64,000 bases of DNA from Allomuricauda sp. F6463D (GCF_023015965.1 NZ_JALKAN010000003.1:1-64000), one strand, 5' to 3'; positions 17,991-28,164 are shown, numbered from the stretch's first letter. Notes: generated by a model from the letters alone, not told the origin. Numbers and translations: made by a program.

Positions 17991-19133
17991 TTAAATATTT
18001 AACGAAAGTATATTGTCTTCCAGCTTATTTAAAATGAATTCATAATCGTGGGCATTATTTACAAAATCGAGTTCGCCTATATCTAAAATAATGCTGTTTT
18101 GATTGGGGTGACTTTTTATAAAGTCCAGATAACCCCTATTTATTTTTTCTAAATATTCAGGGTCAATTTTTTGTTCATAATCTCGTCCTCTTTTTTTAAT
18201 GTTAGCCAACAACCGTTCGGTATTTTGATATAAGTAAAGATATATTTCTGGCTTTCGTACCTCTTTGTACATAAAACTAAAAACCTTTCGGTATAGATTG
18301 TATTCTTCAGCTTGCAAGGTTACTTTGGCAAAAATGAGTGATTTGAAAATATCATAATCACTAACCATAAAATTTTTAAATAGGTCGAACTGGGAAGTGT
18401 CGTCCATAAATTGTTGGTACCTATCCGCCAAAAAGGACATTTCCAAAGGAAATGCATAGCGTGATTGATCTTCATAAAACTTTGGCAGGAATGGGTTGTC
18501 CGCAAAACGTTCCAATACCAATTTGGCGTTAAAATCGTTGGAAATCATTTTGGACAGGGTTGTCTTGCCTGCTCCAATATTCCCTTCAATGGCAATGAGC
18601 TGCAACTGGGAAAAAAGCCCCGACCTATCCTTAAAAAGTTTGAGCTTGGTTTTTACAAAGCTACTTTTGTCCCTGCATTCCTGTAAAAGGTTTCGAGTAT
18701 CCTTTTGCAGTACCGGATGGTAAAATTGAGGTGCGATATCGCTCAACGGCTTTAGAACAAAATTCCGATGTTGCATTTGTGGATGCGGAATCACTAAGTA
18801 GTCGTTATTTATCACCTCTGTTCCATAATATATAATATCAATGTCCAAAGTTCTGGAGCTATAGCCGTTACCAGAGCGAACTCTGCCAAAATCCTGTTCA
18901 ATTTGCAAAAGGAGGTCTAGCAACGTTTTTGGTTCTAGTGGTGTCAATAGCGATAAAACAATGTTTAGAAAATCATCACCCTCAAAACCGATGGCCGGAT
19001 TTTTATAAACGGAGGAGATATCCAAAATATTCCCTGCGCTTTGTTGTATACGGAATATGGCTTTTTGGAGGTTCGCAAGGCGATTTCCCAAATTGCTTCC
19101 CAGTGAAAGATATACCTTTTGCTTTCTGCCCAT
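17991..19133 (-). CDS. folK: fusion of HPPK (FolK) and deoxynucleoside kinase
   Basis: 380-residue two-domain enzyme. Residues 1-150 are 6-hydroxymethyl-7,8-dihydropterin pyrophosphokinase (folate synthesis), with YLSLGSNLGNR at the start, RVRSGNGYSSRTLDIDIIYYG around 84-103 carrying the Mg-binding Asp pair, and PHPQMQHRNFVL after it. Residues about 178-380 are a deoxynucleoside kinase of the dGK/dAK type: P-loop GNIGAGKTT (184-192), ERFADNPFLPKFYED, and a C-terminal RGRDYEQKIDPEYLEKINRGY lid region. A basic linker (150-175) joins them. Both domains look complete, so one gene supplies a folate precursor step and a nucleoside salvage step. The ATG at 19133 is clear. It diverges from sppA. Confidence 0.92.
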   Translation of the reverse strand: MGRKQKVYLSLGSNLGNRLANLQKAIFRIQQSAGNILDISSVYKNPAIGFEGDDFLNIVLSLLTPLEPKTLLDLLLQIEQDFGRVRSGNGYSSRTLDIDIIYYGTEVINNDYLVIPHPQMQHRNFVLKPLSDIAPQFYHPVLQKDTRNLLQECRDKSSFVKTKLKLFKDRSGLFSQLQLIAIEGNIGAGKTTLSKMISNDFNAKLVLERFADNPFLPKFYEDQSRYAFPLEMSFLADRYQQFMDDTSQFDLFKNFMVSDYDIFKSLIFAKVTLQAEEYNLYRKVFSFMYKEVRKPEIYLYLYQNTERLLANIKKRGRDYEQKIDPEYLEKINRGYLDFIKSHPNQNSIILDIGELDFVNNAHDYEFILNKLEDNILSLNI

Positions 19134-19202
19134 AATCGAAGAAACAAAGTAAACAAAACAATACTACAATGGTTATATTTGAAGCGGATTAAATTTTATT
19201 GG

Positions 19203-20963
19203 ATGAAGTTTTTAAGAAACTTACTGGCCTCAATTTTGGGGAGCTTGGTGGCATTTATGATTATTGTAGGGATGTTTTTCATCTTTATGGCCCTTATTGG
19301 AAGTATGGATGACGGAGTTGTTGTTAAGGAGAATTCCGTACTGGAGATTAGTTTTATAGCCCCAATCCTGGACTATACAGGAAAAGATGATACCGATCCA
19401 TTTGCAGCCTTTGTAGGTGAAGAACTCGGTTTGGACGAGATTTTACACGCTATTGAGGTTGCCAAAAACGATGATAATATCAATGGGATAAGTATTACCA
19501 CCGGATATTTACAAGCAGGCCTAGCACAGACCCGTGAGATAAGGCATGCCTTACTGGATTTTAAATCCACGGGCAAATTTGTAATGTCACATTCAGATGT
19601 CTATGCGCAAAAGGATTATTACCTGGCCAGTGTTTCGGATGAGGTATATTTGAATCCCGTGGGCATTTTGGACTTTAAGGGCTTGGCAAGCGAAGTGCTT
19701 TTTTATAAAGGGCTACAGGAAAAATCTGGAATAAAAATGGAGGTGATTCGTCATGGAAAGTATAAAAGTGCGGTAGAGCCCTATCTTTCCGATACGATGA
19801 GTGATGAAAACCGTATGCAGATCAAAGAACTCATCACCTCTATTTGGAGCATTATGGTTGATGATATTTCAGAATCAAGAAACATTACACCTCAAAACTT
19901 GAATATAATAGCAGATACCCTTGGTGGAAGAACACCTGAATACGCTGTAAGTTCAAAACTTGTGGACGGAGTGTTACATTATGATGAATATGAGAATTTG
20001 CTCAAAGAAAGAATGGGGTTATCAGAAAATGATGAATTGAATTATGTTGAGCTTACTGATTATGTGAGGAAAGCGAGCCAAAAGAAAATTAGAACGGGTG
20101 CAGATAAAGTGGCTGTAATTTATGCCCAAGGTGAAATTATAGGTGGTGAAGGTGGTAAAGACTACATAGGTCAAGGACTTATTATTGATGCTTTGCACAA
20201 AGCGGTGGACAACGAGAGCATTAAAGCGATAGTAGTTCGTGTGAACTCCCCCGGTGGTAGCGCCTTAGTCTCCGATATTATTTGGAGAGAAATGCAATTG
20301 GCCAAAAAGGAAAAACCACTAGTAGTTTCTTTTGGCGATGTGGCAGCTTCAGGTGGTTACTATATTGGAGTTGCAAGTAATAAAATAGTTGCCGAACCTA
20401 CTACAATAACTGGCTCCATAGGTGTTTTTGGAACTATTCCCAACATTCATGAGCTATCTCAGGATATAGGCATTAATGCAGAGCAAGTGGGCACCAACCA
20501 AAACTCTGTGGATTATTCCTTTTTTGAACCCATGACCGACACTTTCCGCAAAGTTATGCAAGAGAGCGTAGAAAATACCTACGCTACTTTTTTGGATCGT
20601 GTGTCCCAAGGGCGTAATATGTCTGTGGAACAGGTAAATGAAATTGCCCAAGGTAGGGTCTGGAGCGGTGTGGATGCCAAAGCACTTGGTTTGGTCGATG
20701 AGCTCGGTAATTTGGATGACGCTATTGCCATTGCTGCCGATATGGCCGAATTGCAAGACTACGGAATTCGTAAGTACCCTAAGTACAAATCCGATTTTGA
20801 AGAGTTTATGGAAGATTTTGGGTCGATGAAATCCAAAATTGGAGAGTCCGTCATAAAAGAGGAAGTAGGATCGGAAGCCTATGAAATTTTAAAAGAATTC
20901 AAACGATTTACCAAACAAGAGGGAATTCAGGCCAAGATGCCGTTTAGTCTAAAAATTCAATAA
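19203..20963 (+). CDS. sppA: signal peptide peptidase SppA, 67 kDa type
   Basis: 586-residue inner-membrane protease that degrades cleaved signal peptides. The ATG at 19203 is preferred over a TTG at 19119, since it places a single N-terminal membrane anchor (about residues 5-35) at the start. The long double-domain form is present. The Ser/Lys dyad is visible: Lys188 in GKYKSAVEPY (N-terminal domain) and Ser383 in GDVAASGGYY (C-terminal domain). VNSPGGSA, which shapes the oxyanion site, lies between. The gene is followed after 41 bp by the queuosine transporter gene on the same strand. Confidence 0.95.
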   Translation: MKFLRNLLASILGSLVAFMIIVGMFFIFMALIGSMDDGVVVKENSVLEISFIAPILDYTGKDDTDPFAAFVGEELGLDEILHAIEVAKNDDNINGISITTGYLQAGLAQTREIRHALLDFKSTGKFVMSHSDVYAQKDYYLASVSDEVYLNPVGILDFKGLASEVLFYKGLQEKSGIKMEVIRHGKYKSAVEPYLSDTMSDENRMQIKELITSIWSIMVDDISESRNITPQNLNIIADTLGGRTPEYAVSSKLVDGVLHYDEYENLLKERMGLSENDELNYVELTDYVRKASQKKIRTGADKVAVIYAQGEIIGGEGGKDYIGQGLIIDALHKAVDNESIKAIVVRVNSPGGSALVSDIIWREMQLAKKEKPLVVSFGDVAASGGYYIGVASNKIVAEPTTITGSIGVFGTIPNIHELSQDIGINAEQVGTNQNSVDYSFFEPMTDTFRKVMQESVENTYATFLDRVSQGRNMSVEQVNEIAQGRVWSGVDAKALGLVDELGNLDDAIAIAADMAELQDYGIRKYPKYKSDFEEFMEDFGSMKSKIGESVIKEEVGSEAYEILKEFKRFTKQEGIQAKMPFSLKIQ

Positions 20964-21004
20964 GTCCATTTTAGTAATTCCTTAAAGGAGTTTTTATAGA
21001 GCAC

Positions 21005-21712
21005 ATGGCGCAAAAGGACAAGAAGTTAGCATTTTCTATTTATTTATATTTAGGAGCGTTGTTCATTACTTCGTTGGTAGTGTCGAACCTAATCTTTCAA
21101 AAATTTTTCCTGTGGAAGCCATTTGGGGACATTACCGTTTTTGGAGCGCCACTTTTTGAACTTTCTGTTGGGATATTACCTTATCCCATTACTTTTTTAA
21201 TAACTGATTTGATATCTGAAATTTATGGAAGGAAAAAGGCAAACCAAGTGGTCACCGCTGGGATTTTCGCTTCACTTTTCTCCATGGGAATCATATTATT
21301 AGCTATTTACTCAACAGCAATTCCCTCATCACCTGTGGATGATGCAACGTTTACCGCTGTGTTTGGGTTGTCGCCATTAGGCGTATTGGCATCTATGTTG
21401 GCCTATTTGGGTGCCCAATATATTGATATAACGATTTACCATTTCTGGAAACGGGTAACTAAAGGAAAGATGCTCTGGCTTAGAAACAACTTTTCAACCT
21501 TTTCATCACAGTTTATAGACACCTTTACTGTGGTGGGCCTTCTATGCATTTTTGGTGTACTTCCTTGGGACAAGTTTTATGGATTGCTCATTAGTGGAGT
21601 TGTTTTTAAAATGATAATCGCCCTCCTCGACACCCCTTTGCTCTATTTTTTCGTATATCTAATGAGAAAAAGATTTAACTTAAAAATAGGAGAGGAAATT
21701 TCATTGGATTAA
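21005..21712 (+). CDS. queuosine precursor transporter (YhhQ/VUT family)
   Basis: 235 residues with about six membrane segments. The family signature is present: SNLIFQKFF near the first helix, FPITFLITDLISEIYGRKKA-like (here YPITFLITDLISEIYGRKKA, residues about 57-76) and WLRNNFSTFSSQFIDTF. Members of this family import preQ0/preQ1 or other queuosine precursors for tRNA modification; the precise substrate is inferred from family. It lies between sppA and the AsmA-like gene on the same strand with short gaps, so co-transcription is plausible. Confidence 0.88.
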   Translation: MAQKDKKLAFSIYLYLGALFITSLVVSNLIFQKFFLWKPFGDITVFGAPLFELSVGILPYPITFLITDLISEIYGRKKANQVVTAGIFASLFSMGIILLAIYSTAIPSSPVDDATFTAVFGLSPLGVLASMLAYLGAQYIDITIYHFWKRVTKGKMLWLRNNFSTFSSQFIDTFTVVGLLCIFGVLPWDKFYGLLISGVVFKMIIALLDTPLLYFFVYLMRKRFNLKIGEEISLD

Positions 21713-21747
21713 AGCTTCTCCCTTATTTTGTTGTAAAACACCGAAGT

Positions 21748-24453
21748 ATGAAGAAAAAAGTCCTAAAAATTACTGGAATAACCCTACTTGTCCTACTTGC
21801 AATTATTATTGCACTCCCCTTGTTTCTTCAAGGAAAAATTGAAGAAATTATCAAAAACAAAGCGAATAGTAGCATGAACGCTACGTTGGATTTTGAAGAA
21901 GCAGATCTTAGCCTTCTCAGAAGTTTTCCAAATGCCAATGTGGAAATTGCCGAGCTTTCCTTGGTAAACAAGGCCCCATTTGAGGGTGATACCCTTTTCT
22001 CTTCCTCAAAGATAGAACTGGCCATGTCCATAAAAGAGCTTTTTAAATCCGCCGATGAGTCAATTGTCATTAAAACATTCAATATAGATGGCGCCAAAGT
22101 GCATATTAAAGCAGATGCCGAAGGAAATGCCAATTATGATATTGCGAAGGAAAGTGAAGAAACATCTTCATCAACCACAGAAGAGGCGACTGATAATTTT
22201 AGTTTAAATATGGATTCATACACCATAACCAATTCCGAGATTATTTATGAGGATTTGGCTACTGGAATGAAGTTGGAAATAACCGAAATGAATCATTCCG
22301 GAACTGGTGACTTATCGTTGGAAAAATCGGAACTAAAAACCCTTACCGATGCTTTGGTGTCTTTTGAAATGGACAGTACCAAATACCTCAATAAGAATAA
22401 AATTAACTTGGATGCGCTTATAGGAATTGACCTGAGTGAGAACAAATATACTTTTTTGGAAAACAAGGCCATGATCAATCAATTACCATTGGTTTTTGAT
22501 GGTTTCGTGCAGATAAACGAGGAAAATCAAGCGGTGGATATCACTTTTAAAACGCCATCCTCGGATTTTAAAAACTTTTTAGCTGTGATTCCCGAAGCTT
22601 ATGCTTCCAACATTGAAAATGTGGAAACCACAGGAAATTTTGAGGTGAACGGGGAGTTTAAAGGAGTGGTCGATGATGAGCATATCCCTGCTTTCAAAAT
22701 CGCCATCAACTCAGAAAATGCATCCTTCAAATATCCCGATTTGCCAAAATCTGTACGAAATGTGTATATCGATACTGAGATTAACAACGAAACAGGTATT
22801 GTAGAGGACACCTATGTCAACATTAACAGATTATCGTTTCTGATAGATGAGGATAAATTTAACCTCAATGCCAAAATCAGGGAGTTGATGGGCAACACCA
22901 AAGTCAGTGCTCATATGGATGGTAGAATTAACCTGGCCAACATTTCCCAGGCCTACCCTGTGCCGGATGATTACAATCTCAAAGGAATTTTGAATGCCGA
23001 TGTTACCACGGCCTTTGATATGGCATCCTTGGAAAACAAGCAGTACCAAAATACCAAAACAAGTGGTAAAGCTTCGGTTTCAGGTTTCGAGTACGATTCG
23101 GAAGAACTTAAAAACCCTGTGGCTATCAATATGGCAGCGGTTACCTTTAACCCAAATACGGTGAGTTTGGATGAATTTACCGGAAAAACGGGAAGCACAG
23201 ATTTTGACGCAAAAGGAACACTCACCAATTTGTTGGGCTTTATGTTCAACGATGAAAATATTGAAGGGAATTTTTCCTTGAGCTCTAATCGGTTTGTCTT
23301 GAGTGATTTTATGGTAGAGGAAACTGAAGTAGAACAAGGAACAACTGAAGCAGAGACAGGATCTTCCACTACAACAACGGGTGAGGAACAAATCAAAATA
23401 CCGTCTTTCTTAGATTGTACCATTGACGCCTCTGCCAATACAGTGGTTTATGATAACCTTAACCTGAAAAATGTAAAAGGGACCTTGGTGATCAAAGATG
23501 AAACAGCCACCTTAAAAAATCTTACCTCCAATTTGTTCGGGGGTTCATTGGGCTTATCTGGGTCGGTGTCCACGAAACAGGACGACTCTACCTTTGATGT
23601 TGATTTAGGAATGAGCGACTTTAACATTGGGGAATCCGTTGCGGGATTAGATCTTTTTAAAGTATTGACACCTTTGGCCAGTGCCATCGAAGGAAAACTA
23701 AATTCAGAAGTCAAAATATCTGGAAATTTGAAGGATGATCTAACTCCGAACTTGGCCACCATTTCCGGTGATTTATTGGCAGAACTACTATCACCCACCA
23801 TAGACACCCAAAATGCACCTTTGGTTTCCGCTTTGGACAGTAAACTTAATTTTTTAAATACCGAGGAAATTAATTTGGATGGACTTAAAACCGCCTTGAC
23901 TTTTGAAAACGGCACGGTGAAAGTAAAACCGTTTACTTTGAATTATAAGGATATTGCCATCAATGTTGACGGAAGCCACTCGTTTGAAAAACAATTGAAT
24001 TATTCAGCAACTTTTGATGTGCCTGCCAAATATTTGGGTTCTGAGGTCAGTAATCTTATTTCGCAATTAAACGACGACAGTCTGGAAGAAGTCACCGTTC
24101 CTGTGACCGCAAATATTGGAGGTGATTTCACCAATCCATCCGTAAGTACAGATTTAACATCGAGTGTAAAGACCTTGACCTCGAAATTGGTGGAGATGCA
24201 AAAGCAAAAATTAGTGAACCAAGGTAAGGACAAAGCAAAAGACCTACTATCCGATGTATTTAATAAGGATGAATCGGATACTACTTCCACCGAATCCAAT
24301 GGTGTGAAGGAAACCATTGGAAATATTTTGGGAGGAAGCAAAGAAAACGAAGCAACGGATACTTCCAAAACGGAGAAGAAGGAAGAGGTGAAAAATGCTG
24401 CCAAATCCATTTTGGGCGGACTGCTCAATAAAAAGAAAGATACCGTAAACTAA
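21748..24453 (+). CDS. AsmA-like C-terminal domain envelope protein
   Basis: 901 residues with one N-terminal membrane helix (about 7-27) and a large periplasmic body of repeating beta-strand segments. The AsmA features are the opening KIEEIIKNKANSSMNATLDFEEADLSLLRSFPNANVEI, the central IKDETATLKNLTSNLFGGSLGLSGS (about 570-600), and a C-terminal AsmA_2-like region. The last about 110 residues are Lys/Asp/Ser-rich and low complexity. AsmA-like (TamB/YhdP) proteins bridge the envelope and carry phospholipids between membranes, so a lipid-homeostasis role is the likely one. It is convergent with the DUF6090 gene across repeat copy B. Confidence 0.85.
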   Translation: MKKKVLKITGITLLVLLAIIIALPLFLQGKIEEIIKNKANSSMNATLDFEEADLSLLRSFPNANVEIAELSLVNKAPFEGDTLFSSSKIELAMSIKELFKSADESIVIKTFNIDGAKVHIKADAEGNANYDIAKESEETSSSTTEEATDNFSLNMDSYTITNSEIIYEDLATGMKLEITEMNHSGTGDLSLEKSELKTLTDALVSFEMDSTKYLNKNKINLDALIGIDLSENKYTFLENKAMINQLPLVFDGFVQINEENQAVDITFKTPSSDFKNFLAVIPEAYASNIENVETTGNFEVNGEFKGVVDDEHIPAFKIAINSENASFKYPDLPKSVRNVYIDTEINNETGIVEDTYVNINRLSFLIDEDKFNLNAKIRELMGNTKVSAHMDGRINLANISQAYPVPDDYNLKGILNADVTTAFDMASLENKQYQNTKTSGKASVSGFEYDSEELKNPVAINMAAVTFNPNTVSLDEFTGKTGSTDFDAKGTLTNLLGFMFNDENIEGNFSLSSNRFVLSDFMVEETEVEQGTTEAETGSSTTTTGEEQIKIPSFLDCTIDASANTVVYDNLNLKNVKGTLVIKDETATLKNLTSNLFGGSLGLSGSVSTKQDDSTFDVDLGMSDFNIGESVAGLDLFKVLTPLASAIEGKLNSEVKISGNLKDDLTPNLATISGDLLAELLSPTIDTQNAPLVSALDSKLNFLNTEEINLDGLKTALTFENGTVKVKPFTLNYKDIAINVDGSHSFEKQLNYSATFDVPAKYLGSEVSNLISQLNDDSLEEVTVPVTANIGGDFTNPSVSTDLTSSVKTLTSKLVEMQKQKLVNQGKDKAKDLLSDVFNKDESDTTSTESNGVKETIGNILGGSKENEATDTSKTEKKEEVKNAAKSILGGLLNKKKDTVN

Positions 24454-24460
24454 AAACTAG

Positions 24461-24590
24461 GAGGCTGTTTAAAATGTGAGTTTTCGTCAGCCTGAACTTG
24501 ATTCAGGTTCTCATTATAATTCGTTTGCAATATGATGAGAACTTGAAATAAATTAAGAATGACGTGTCTCAATAGTGTTTGGACAGCCTA
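24461..24590. repeat. MITE-like inverted-repeat element, copy B
   Basis: About 130 bp filling the whole gap between the convergent AsmA-like and DUF6090 genes. The outer ends GAGGCTGTTTAAAA and the reverse complement of TGTTTGGACAGCCTA are imperfect inverted repeats. It shares with copy A the core CTGAACTTG(A/T)TTCAGGTTCT (24492-24511), ATATGATG and ATGACGTGT. The inner stem is more decayed than in copy A. Its position makes it a likely de facto bidirectional terminator. Confidence 0.72.
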
Positions 24591-24592
24591 TT

Positions 24593-25357
24593 TTATTCCT
24601 TTATTTCACTGTCCAGCAAATTTAGAATTTCATCAAGACTTTGCATTAAAGGATTGTAGTGTTCGGTTTCCGTGGACTTACTGGTAATGATAAATAGAAG
24701 AATATTGTTTTCAAAAGCAATGGACCTTAAGGCGGATAAGTTGCTGACCGGTTCTTTTTCTTTGTGAATGCCCAGCTCCGATGACATTCCGGTATAGTCC
24801 AAAATTGTTCTGATACTATGCCCTTGGGTTCTGAACCAATCCACAATATTGGTCCTTTGGTCGCCGAGAAACTTTTCTTGGTTGGCAATATCGTCCATAG
24901 TGGCCACCCAATTGGTAAGCCTTATTCTTAATGTATCATTTGAAACATCCTTTAAACTGCCAGAATTGATCATTTCATTCAAAAGAGAATTGTTCGGGTT
25001 GAAGAAAATGTCAAATGCAAAAGCATCAATAAAAAGTTCGGACATTTCCTTTTCCGAAGGTGTTTTCTCCATATCCATGAGGGAAACTATGCTTTTGGCA
25101 GCTTCATAACTCACCTTGTTCACCCTGATGAGTTCTTGTAGTTTTAATTTACTTGTCTCAAATTCATTTTTAAGGCCAATGAGGTATGCTTGTTCTTTTT
25201 TGTTTTTGATACTGTCTTCATTGGCATTGTTTATGGCAAGAGCGATAAGAATCCCGATGACCACTAGCACAATTTCACCAATGGCATAAAAAATGTAATT
25301 GCTTACTTTTCTTTCAGCAATCAATTTTTTTCTGATTTTTCTGAAAAACTTGAGCAT
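24593..25357 (-). CDS. DUF6090 family membrane protein
   Basis: 254 residues. The opening LKFFRKIRKKLIAERKVSNYIFYAIGEIVLVVIGILIALAINNANE is diagnostic of DUF6090, a Bacteroidota family: a basic N-terminus, a single membrane helix at about 25-45, and an alpha-helical remainder. The function is unknown. The stop codon overlaps the edge of repeat copy B. The gene is followed, on the minus strand, by nothing close. Confidence 0.85.
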   Translation of the reverse strand: MLKFFRKIRKKLIAERKVSNYIFYAIGEIVLVVIGILIALAINNANEDSIKNKKEQAYLIGLKNEFETSKLKLQELIRVNKVSYEAAKSIVSLMDMEKTPSEKEMSELFIDAFAFDIFFNPNNSLLNEMINSGSLKDVSNDTLRIRLTNWVATMDDIANQEKFLGDQRTNIVDWFRTQGHSIRTILDYTGMSSELGIHKEKEPVSNLSALRSIAFENNILLFIITSKSTETEHYNPLMQSLDEILNLLDSEIKE

Positions 25358-25403
25358 ATTCTGGCTGAATAGGTTTGTCTAATCTACAAAAAAAAGTCGC
25401 AGA

Positions 25404-26738
25404 TTAACTGTAACCAATAGCAACTGCTGTTACTATGGTCAGTGCTCCGACCAATAGTATGAGCAATGTAGGTTTTAGTGCAAATCTGAGCCATTTGTTA
25501 TAAGGAACGTTTGCTATGGCAAGTATGGCCATCAATGCACCGTTGGTAGGAACAATCATATCGGCCATTATCGCCCCATATTGATAGGCCAAAACACAAA
25601 CTTGTCTGGATAATCCTATTAAATCCGATAGGGGAACCAAAATGGGCAAGGTTAAAATTGCCTGTCCGGAATAGCTTGGAACCGGAAAATGCAGCAACAC
25701 ATGGGAAACCATCATGAGTACCCCTGATACAGCTGGGGAAAAATTTTGCAATGGGCCAAAAAGACCATAAACAATGGTGTCCATGATCATGCCATCTTGT
25801 AATAGGATGGAAATACTATTGGCCAAACCGATTATGATACAGGCAAAGACCATTTCTTTCATACCCGCTATGTAGGTTTCGCTTGTTTTGTTCCAACCCA
25901 TTTTTGCTACAAGCCCTGCTATGATACCCAAAGCAAAAAAGCAACCTGACATTTCACTAAAACCCCATTCAAATTGAATTATTCCATAAATTACAATGGC
26001 GAACGTAAAACCTAATAGTGATAAGATTATTTTACTGCTTAGGGACATCGTTGCATTTTGGGAGGGCATTTGTATTTTTTCAATCCGGTTCCTGTTGGCA
26101 TAATAAAGGAGGTAAGCCACCCATAAGACAAAGGCGATTATAAGGACTATCATTCGAAGCGAGCTTCCAGAAAGTAAGGGAAGTGCCGCTTCCTTTTGTG
26201 CGATGATGACCCCAAAGGGGTTGGAGGGACTAAAAGAACTTCCCAAAACAGTGGAGCCGTAACTGGCAAAAAGCATGGTAAAGACATTGTACCCCATACT
26301 TTTTCCGAAAAGCAACAAAATGGGCGTCATGGCAACGACTTCTTCCTGAAGCCCAATAGTTACCCCGCCCGCGGTAAAAAGTGCGACAATGAGTATAAGT
26401 GCCAGACTTTCTCTTCCCTTTAACAATGATACAAGTTTTACCAAACCGTGGTTAAAGGCTTCTGTTTTTTCAATGATACAAAAACAACCTCCAATCAAAA
26501 GTACTAGGGCAATAAGCTCTGCCCTTCCTACAATCCCCTTTGGGATGGAGACCAGAAGATCGAAAAATGAAGGGCTACTTGTATTTTTTAATGCATAGGA
26601 ATCGTTGACCACTTTTGTAATTCCAGTTTCTGGGTCCACAATTCTTTCGTAGCTTCCTTGGGGTACGATATAGGTGAGTATCCACCCTAAAAAAATTACC
26701 CCGAGCAGAATTACAAAAGCATTTGGAAACTTTTTCAT
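25404..26738 (-). CDS. YfcC family (DcuC-like) transporter
   Basis: 444 residues with about 12 membrane segments. It matches the YfcC/DcuC group of ion-transporter-superfamily permeases: N-terminal FVILLGVIFLGWILTYIVPQGSYER, the re-entrant region GGVTIGLQEEVVAMTPI (about 125-141), YGSTVLGSSFSPSNPFGVIIAQ (about 160-180), and the C-terminal YQYGAIMADMIVPTNGALMAILA. Family members carry C4-dicarboxylates or basic amino acids/peptide-derived amines; the cargo here is not decidable. It is a single gene between DUF6090 and the APC permease. Confidence 0.82.
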   Translation of the reverse strand: MKKFPNAFVILLGVIFLGWILTYIVPQGSYERIVDPETGITKVVNDSYALKNTSSPSFFDLLVSIPKGIVGRAELIALVLLIGGCFCIIEKTEAFNHGLVKLVSLLKGRESLALILIVALFTAGGVTIGLQEEVVAMTPILLLFGKSMGYNVFTMLFASYGSTVLGSSFSPSNPFGVIIAQKEAALPLLSGSSLRMIVLIIAFVLWVAYLLYYANRNRIEKIQMPSQNATMSLSSKIILSLLGFTFAIVIYGIIQFEWGFSEMSGCFFALGIIAGLVAKMGWNKTSETYIAGMKEMVFACIIIGLANSISILLQDGMIMDTIVYGLFGPLQNFSPAVSGVLMMVSHVLLHFPVPSYSGQAILTLPILVPLSDLIGLSRQVCVLAYQYGAIMADMIVPTNGALMAILAIANVPYNKWLRFALKPTLLILLVGALTIVTAVAIGYS

Positions 26739-26840
26739 TTGGTTGGTTTAAAAGTTTGGTGGGGGAGGGCGTAAAATTGATAACTTCCTGAAAAATAAAC
26801 CTTTTTATTGATATAGCGCTATAAAACAGTACGTTGGGGC

Positions 26841-28121
26841 TTATTTTCTATTGCTCTCAAACCATTTATATAGATACTCGATCAAAAAGCAAGAGCCCAT
26901 AATGGAAATGGAGATAATCACGCCTGTTCTGTTGCTAGTATACTGTTGTTGTAGCAAAACAAAAGTGGCAACGGTGCAAAGGACGAAGCCTATTAGCGGA
27001 AGTGCTTTAATACTGTTGGTCTTATTGGATAACTTAAAACCTACGAAATTGACCATGGCAAAGATGAACAGGAAGCCTACACTGCCCGCAGTGGAAATAC
27101 TTTCCAATTTTAGGGTGTTGGTCAAGATAAGGGTTAGGATGGATGTGATTAGGAGACCGATGGGCTGGTTCCATAACTGATACGTGAATTGGTGGGGAAG
27201 TTCGTCATCTTCGGCAATTTCATAACTTACGCGGCTGCCTCCGTAAAGCGATGCATTTATGGCTGAAAAAGTTGAGATAAGCGCAGCAATTGTGATAATG
27301 GTAAAGCCTGTTTGTCCCAGCATGGGCTTGGCAGCTTCAGCCAACACGTAGTCCTCGGCTGTTTTAATCTGATCAAATGGAAGAGAACCAACGGTTACTA
27401 CTGCGATGATGATGTACAAAAGGACCACAAAAATTATGGAAATGTAATAGGCTCTGGCAATATTCTTTTTCGGGTTTTTGATATCGGGGGCGGAGTTGGC
27501 AATCAATTCAAAACCTTCATAAGCAACAAATATGACCATTCCACCAGTCAACAGTTGTAAGGGTGCTTCCCAATTTTCGGGAGATAATTGTTCCAAATTG
27601 GGGTTGCCCATCAATCCATATAGGCCAACACAGATAAACGCTATTAAGATCACAAGTTTTATCACCACGGCATAGGATTCTATCATACCAACCACTTTAA
27701 CACTGTAATAATTGATAATGGAGGCCAAAATTATAATGGCACTTGCATAAATGTGAAAATCCAGTTCGCCACCTGTCAACGAGAGCAGGTTTGGGGCATA
27801 GGAACCAAATGCCGAAGCATATAGCGATAGCATGATGATATAACTTACCCATAGCAAATTGTTGATGCCACCACTAAATATGGTTTTACCAAAACCTTGG
27901 TTTATGAACTTTACGGTGCCGCCCCTATCCGGAAAGGTATTTGAAAGTTTTACGTAGCTATATGAGGTTATCAAAGCCAAAATGCCGGCAAAAAGGAAAG
28001 CAATGGGCGTACCGCCTTTGGATAAGGTCACGGCCAAGCCCAAAACTGCAAAAATACCTCCGCCTACCATGCCCCCAATCCCAATGGAGATGGCTTCGGT
28101 AAGTTTTATTTTTTTGCTCAT
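26841..28121 (-). CDS. APC family amino acid permease
   Basis: 426 residues with 12 predicted membrane segments. The TM1 helix break IGIGGMVGGGIFAVLGLAV and the TM6 motif FVAYEGFELIANSAPDIKNPKKNIARA identify the amino acid/polyamine/organocation superfamily. Substrate is not identifiable. The ATG at 28121 gives a standard short basic N-terminus. The neighbouring YfcC transporter lies 102 bp downstream on the same strand; the two could be co-transcribed. Confidence 0.9.
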   Translation of the reverse strand: MSKKIKLTEAISIGIGGMVGGGIFAVLGLAVTLSKGGTPIAFLFAGILALITSYSYVKLSNTFPDRGGTVKFINQGFGKTIFSGGINNLLWVSYIIMLSLYASAFGSYAPNLLSLTGGELDFHIYASAIIILASIINYYSVKVVGMIESYAVVIKLVILIAFICVGLYGLMGNPNLEQLSPENWEAPLQLLTGGMVIFVAYEGFELIANSAPDIKNPKKNIARAYYISIIFVVLLYIIIAVVTVGSLPFDQIKTAEDYVLAEAAKPMLGQTGFTIITIAALISTFSAINASLYGGSRVSYEIAEDDELPHQFTYQLWNQPIGLLITSILTLILTNTLKLESISTAGSVGFLFIFAMVNFVGFKLSNKTNSIKALPLIGFVLCTVATFVLLQQQYTSNRTGVIISISIMGSCFLIEYLYKWFESNRK

Positions 28122-28164
28122 GCCTGTTTTGTTGAAGTAGCGGTTTAAGTTTTAGATGCCAATA

